A stretch of 6,215 bases of DNA from an uncultured Rivibacter sp. GTDB taxonomy: Bacteria > Pseudomonadota > Gammaproteobacteria > Burkholderiales > Burkholderiaceae. Under the pieces are notes generated by a model. The model was given only the letters and a program-made list of their open reading frames with translations, made no database searches and had not been told where the DNA came from. The stretch is from NCBI GenBank assembly GCA_946481025.1, contig CAMLNA010000196.1, positions 1 through 6,215 of the forward strand. The letters are read 5' to 3'. Below are positions 1-6,215 of the stretch, in pieces; the stretch's first letter is position 1; each line of letters opens with the position of its first letter. The position numbers and the translations under genes are program-made.

Positions 1-1
1 G

Positions 2-3462
<3,461 letters not shown>

Positions 3463-3500
3463 GCGGAATCATTCGCACCTCCTGACGCAACCCGACACAT

Positions 3501-3539
3501 TTCACGCCGCCCCCCCGGCGCAGCCCGAACCGGCGTGAA
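3501..3539. repeat. 9-bp perfect inverted repeat (TTCACGCCG / CGGCGTGAA)
   Basis: TTCACGCCG at 3501-3509 is the exact reverse complement of CGGCGTGAA at 3531-3539, with 21 bases between. The loop side can form a shorter alternative stem, CGCCG 3505-3509 with CGGCG 3516-3520, closing six cytosines. The arms contain four A/T pairs, so the match is less likely to be a by-product of GC content than the purely GC hairpins nearby. It could be a Rho-dependent or non-canonical terminator of tgt, an mRNA structure, or a spaced operator half-site pair for the downstream gene. The sequence does not decide among these. Confidence 0.55.
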
Positions 3540-3549
3540 CGAATTCACG
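3534..3549. repeat. Small hairpin competing with the 9-bp inverted repeat
   Basis: CGTGAA at 3534-3539 pairs with TTCACG at 3544-3549 across a CGAA loop, giving a six-base-pair stem. The left arm is the same segment used as the right arm of the longer inverted repeat, so the two structures exclude each other in RNA. The motif TTCACG therefore occurs twice (3501 and 3544) around a single complementary CGTGAA. No poly-T follows. Confidence 0.4.
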
Positions 3550-3617
3550 GGACAGCGCAGCCCCGGGCCACGGCCGGGAGGCACACTCGCCGCTTTCAGC
3601 CACAGCAAACAACAACA

Positions 3618-5936
3618 ATGCTGGCGAGCCTGCATGCAGCGGGCGCACGCATCTGGGAGCCGCTGCAACACTTTCTCCACCTGCCCACGCAAGGTGGCGA
3701 CGATCACCACGAACGGGTGCAGCTGAGCGCGCTGCGCATCGTGCTGTTCAGCGGCCTGCTGCTGGAGCTCGCCATCGGGCTGCACAGCAGCTGGCAGGCG
3801 ATGCAGCGCGGCATGTACCACATCGTGGTCATCGTCACGCTGTTCTTCGTGGCGCTGGTCGGCGCGATGCGCGTGTCTGCGACGCGGCGTCATCGCGGCA
3901 GCACCATCGCGCTCATCGCCACCATCTATGCAGGCGGCTTCACCATTGCCGCCTTCGTGCGCGTGCCCGAGGTGGCGCGGCTGGGCTACCTGTTCTGCTA
4001 CACCGCGCCGCTCCTGGCCGGGCTGCTGCACGGCTACCGGCTCGCCACGGTGCTGATGCTGCTCAACGTGCTGCCGTTCTGGATGGCCGCCGCCGGCCTG
4101 CTGCCGCCCACGCTGTTCGGCATCGAGGACTCGCTGGCGGCCGCGCCGATCTACGTGCAGTCGCTGCTGTTCGTGTTCTTCAACGTGTGCCTGCCGCTTG
4201 CCGCCTTTCGCGTGCTGGGCGCGCTGCGCAGTTCGCAGCAGCGGCTGCAGCGGGCCCAGCAGCTGTACGAAGACCTGTTCCAGCACCACGGCGTGCCGAC
4301 CGCGGTGTGCGCCGCCGACGGCCGCATCCAGCGCGCCAACCGTCTGTTCGCGCAGCTGGTGGGCGCCAGCGGTGAGCTGCAGGGCGTGCCGCTGGCCGGC
4401 CTGCTGCACGCCGCGCAGGCCGATGCAGCGGGCGGCCCGCTCGATGCGTTCGCGCCCGGCACGCACTGGAAGGCGGGCTCCGCCTCGCAGCAGCGGCTGC
4501 TGGTGGTGCGCAGCCGGCGCGACTGCGGCGAGCAGCACATCGCGCTCACCTTCCATGACGTGACCGACCTGCGCAGCCTGCAGCACGAACTGATCCGCAG
4601 CCAGGCGCAGGCCGAGTACCTCGCCTCGCACGACGAGGTGACCGGCCTGCCCAAGCCGCAGCGGCTGTGGCAATGGCTCGAGCGCCGCCGCGCCGACCTG
4701 GAGGAGGGCGAGGTGCTGCCGGTCGTTTCGTGTCGCCTGGGCGGGCTGCGCCAGATCAACGCGCGCTTCGGCCTCACGCAGGGCAACCGCTTCATCAAGA
4801 GCGTGGCCGATGCGCTGCGCCAGGCGGCCGGCGGGCAGGGGCTCGTGGCCCGCACGCGCGGCTCGGTGCTGTGCATCGCCTTGCCGCCCATGAAGCCGGC
4901 CGACGCGTCGGCGGCCATCGCGCGGCTGCGCTCGGCCACGCCGGTGCAATGGCAGCTGGGAGACGCAGGCGTGGTGGCGCCTGAGCTGGCCTTCGGCGCC
5001 GCCTTCTATCCTGCCGACGCGGAGGAGGCGCCCGAGGCCATGCACCGCAGCGAGGTCGCGATGGAGCTGGCGCGCCAGGGACGCCCCGGCGCGGAGCTGA
5101 GCGACGCCCAGGCAGTGAGCCGCCGCATCACCCTGGAGGCGGGGCTGGCCCGTGCCATCGACACCCGCGAGCTGCGGGTGGAATACCAGCCCAAGCTGAA
5201 TGCCGACGGCGTGCTGCTGGGGTTCGAGGCGCTGGTGCGGTGGCACAGCCCGCAACTGGGCCCGCTCGCGCCGGCCGAGTTCGTGCAGGTGGCCGAGCAG
5301 ATGGGCTGGGTCACCCGCATCACCGACCTCGTGCTCGACGAGGTGTGCCGCCAGATCGCACGCTGGCGCGCTGCCGGCATGGCCGAGCCGCAGGTGGCGG
5401 TGAACCTGTCTGCGCGCGACCTCGACCGCGACGACCTGCAGGCCGCGGTGCTCGGCGCCCTCGAACGCCATGGCATCGCGCCGCGGTCGCTGCAGCTGGA
5501 AGTGACCGAAACCTACCTCGCCGAGCGGCCCGAGCGGGCGGCGCAGCAGCTGGGCCAGCTGCGCGAGCGCGGCATCAAGGTCGCGATCGACGACTTCGGC
5601 ACCGGCTATTCCTCACTCGCCAAGCTGGCCGACCTGCCGATCGACGTGCTCAAGATCGACCGCAGCTTCCTCGTGGGCCTGCCGGGCAACGCACGCCGCG
5701 AGCGGATCGTGCGCTCCATCGTCACGCTGGCCAACGGGCTGCAGCTCGGGGTGGTGGCCGAAGGCGTGGAGCATGCGGCGCAGTTGCGCTTCCTGCATGC
5801 GCTGGGCGTCAACGGCTTCCAGGGGTTCCTGTTCCACCGCCCTGCGCCGGCAGAGCAGTGGGACGCGCTGCTGCAGGCGAGGCATGACGACGCGAGCGCG
5901 TCGCCGGCGTTGCCTCAGCCCAGCGTCTGGCCGTGA
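3618..5936 (+). CDS. Membrane-bound PAS / degenerate GGDEF / EAL protein, probable c-di-GMP phosphodiesterase
   Basis: This inner-membrane protein probably hydrolyses cyclic di-GMP to pGpG. About six membrane helices lie at residues 41-58, 69-87, 96-114, 122-137, 142-162 and 178-201; I do not recognise this sensor as a named domain. A short helical linker and a PAS-like region (about 216-320) follow. The GGDEF domain (about 330-490) keeps DEVTGLP but has RGSVL (414-418) where GGDEF should be, and the metal-site LDLDG motif reads CRLGG, so cyclase activity is not expected; no RxxD inhibitory site is seen. The EAL domain (about 515-755) looks catalytically complete: Glu537 in EAL, Asn596 in NLSAR, Glu631 in EVTE, Asp658/Asp659 in DDFGTGYSS, Lys679 in KID, Glu715 in AEGVE and Gln735 in FQGF. 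ATG 3618 is the first start in frame and keeps all helices; it lacks a clear Shine-Dalgarno and is preceded by CAAACAACAACA. GTG 3717 is a less likely alternative. The stop abuts the convergent argG. Confidence 0.93.
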   Translation: MLASLHAAGARIWEPLQHFLHLPTQGGDDHHERVQLSALRIVLFSGLLLELAIGLHSSWQAMQRGMYHIVVIVTLFFVALVGAMRVSATRRHRGSTIALIATIYAGGFTIAAFVRVPEVARLGYLFCYTAPLLAGLLHGYRLATVLMLLNVLPFWMAAAGLLPPTLFGIEDSLAAAPIYVQSLLFVFFNVCLPLAAFRVLGALRSSQQRLQRAQQLYEDLFQHHGVPTAVCAADGRIQRANRLFAQLVGASGELQGVPLAGLLHAAQADAAGGPLDAFAPGTHWKAGSASQQRLLVVRSRRDCGEQHIALTFHDVTDLRSLQHELIRSQAQAEYLASHDEVTGLPKPQRLWQWLERRRADLEEGEVLPVVSCRLGGLRQINARFGLTQGNRFIKSVADALRQAAGGQGLVARTRGSVLCIALPPMKPADASAAIARLRSATPVQWQLGDAGVVAPELAFGAAFYPADAEEAPEAMHRSEVAMELARQGRPGAELSDAQAVSRRITLEAGLARAIDTRELRVEYQPKLNADGVLLGFEALVRWHSPQLGPLAPAEFVQVAEQMGWVTRITDLVLDEVCRQIARWRAAGMAEPQVAVNLSARDLDRDDLQAAVLGALERHGIAPRSLQLEVTETYLAERPERAAQQLGQLRERGIKVAIDDFGTGYSSLAKLADLPIDVLKIDRSFLVGLPGNARRERIVRSIVTLANGLQLGVVAEGVEHAAQLRFLHALGVNGFQGFLFHRPAPAEQWDALLQARHDDASASPALPQPSVWP

Positions 5937-6215
<279 letters not shown>

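Larger units (their letters stand above)
3463..3617. other. Intergenic region between tgt and the EAL-domain gene
   Basis: This 155-base stretch has no gene I can support; a small open frame beginning at GTG 3535 has no recognisable content. It holds an inverted repeat at 3501-3539, an overlapping hairpin at 3534-3549, and a GC-rich hairpin CCCGG/CCGGG at 3562-3578. It ends in an A-rich run (CAAACAACAACA) just before the ATG. No T-tract follows any hairpin, so no canonical intrinsic terminator for tgt is visible. The promoter of the downstream gene should lie here or within tgt, but I cannot place it with confidence. Confidence 0.6.

Noticed and set aside
3562..3578. GC-rich hairpin CCCGG/CCGGG as a terminator of tgt
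   Set aside because: The stem is only five pairs and no T-tract follows; short GC hairpins are frequent at this composition.
3580..3594. Sigma-54-like site GGCAC...GCT (GG and GC ten bases apart) before the EAL-domain gene
   Set aside because: The conserved TT before GC is CC and the base before GG is A instead of T. With such GC content a GG-N10-GC match is common by chance, and no activator site is visible.
3535..3726. Small plus-strand open frame of 63 codons overlapping the start of the EAL-domain gene
   Set aside because: It has a weak GTG start, no ribosome site, no recognisable motif, and overlaps a well-supported gene in another frame.

Overview
The window comes from a very GC-rich bacterial genome. 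All genes use strongly G/C-ending codons, and the protein sequences (an HDLRQP-type hybrid kinase, a Tgt, an E. coli-type ArgG) fit a betaproteobacterium, most likely Burkholderiales. That placement is inferred from composition and family flavour, not from a search.

Layout: (1) From the left edge to 2341, plus strand, is a nearly complete hybrid sensor histidine kinase. It has a signal peptide, a periplasmic sugar-binding-like beta-sandwich, seven membrane helices, a coiled coil, HisKA, HATPase_c and a C-terminal receiver; only its first codon or codons are missing. (2) 2335-3462, plus strand, is a complete tgt (tRNA-guanine transglycosylase, queuosine pathway), whose start codon overlaps the end of the kinase. 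(3) 3463-3617 is a 155-base gap containing a 9-bp perfect inverted repeat and a second hairpin that competes with it. (4) 3618-5936, plus strand, is a membrane protein with six predicted helices, a PAS-like region, a catalytically dead GGDEF domain and an apparently intact EAL domain, so probably a c-di-GMP phosphodiesterase. (5) 5937 to the right edge, minus strand, is the C-terminal end of argG (argininosuccinate synthase). Its stop codon directly abuts the stop of the phosphodiesterase gene.

How the genes work together: the two signalling proteins (phosphorelay and c-di-GMP) flank two housekeeping genes of tRNA modification and arginine synthesis. Nothing in the sequence shows that they form one pathway. 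The kinase and tgt may be co-transcribed because they overlap; the phosphodiesterase is probably a separate unit. No tRNA, rRNA, mobile element, CRISPR array or phage gene was seen. The region reads as ordinary chromosome; the points most worth checking are the degenerate GGDEF domain, the competing inverted repeats before it, and the zero-gap convergent gene end.
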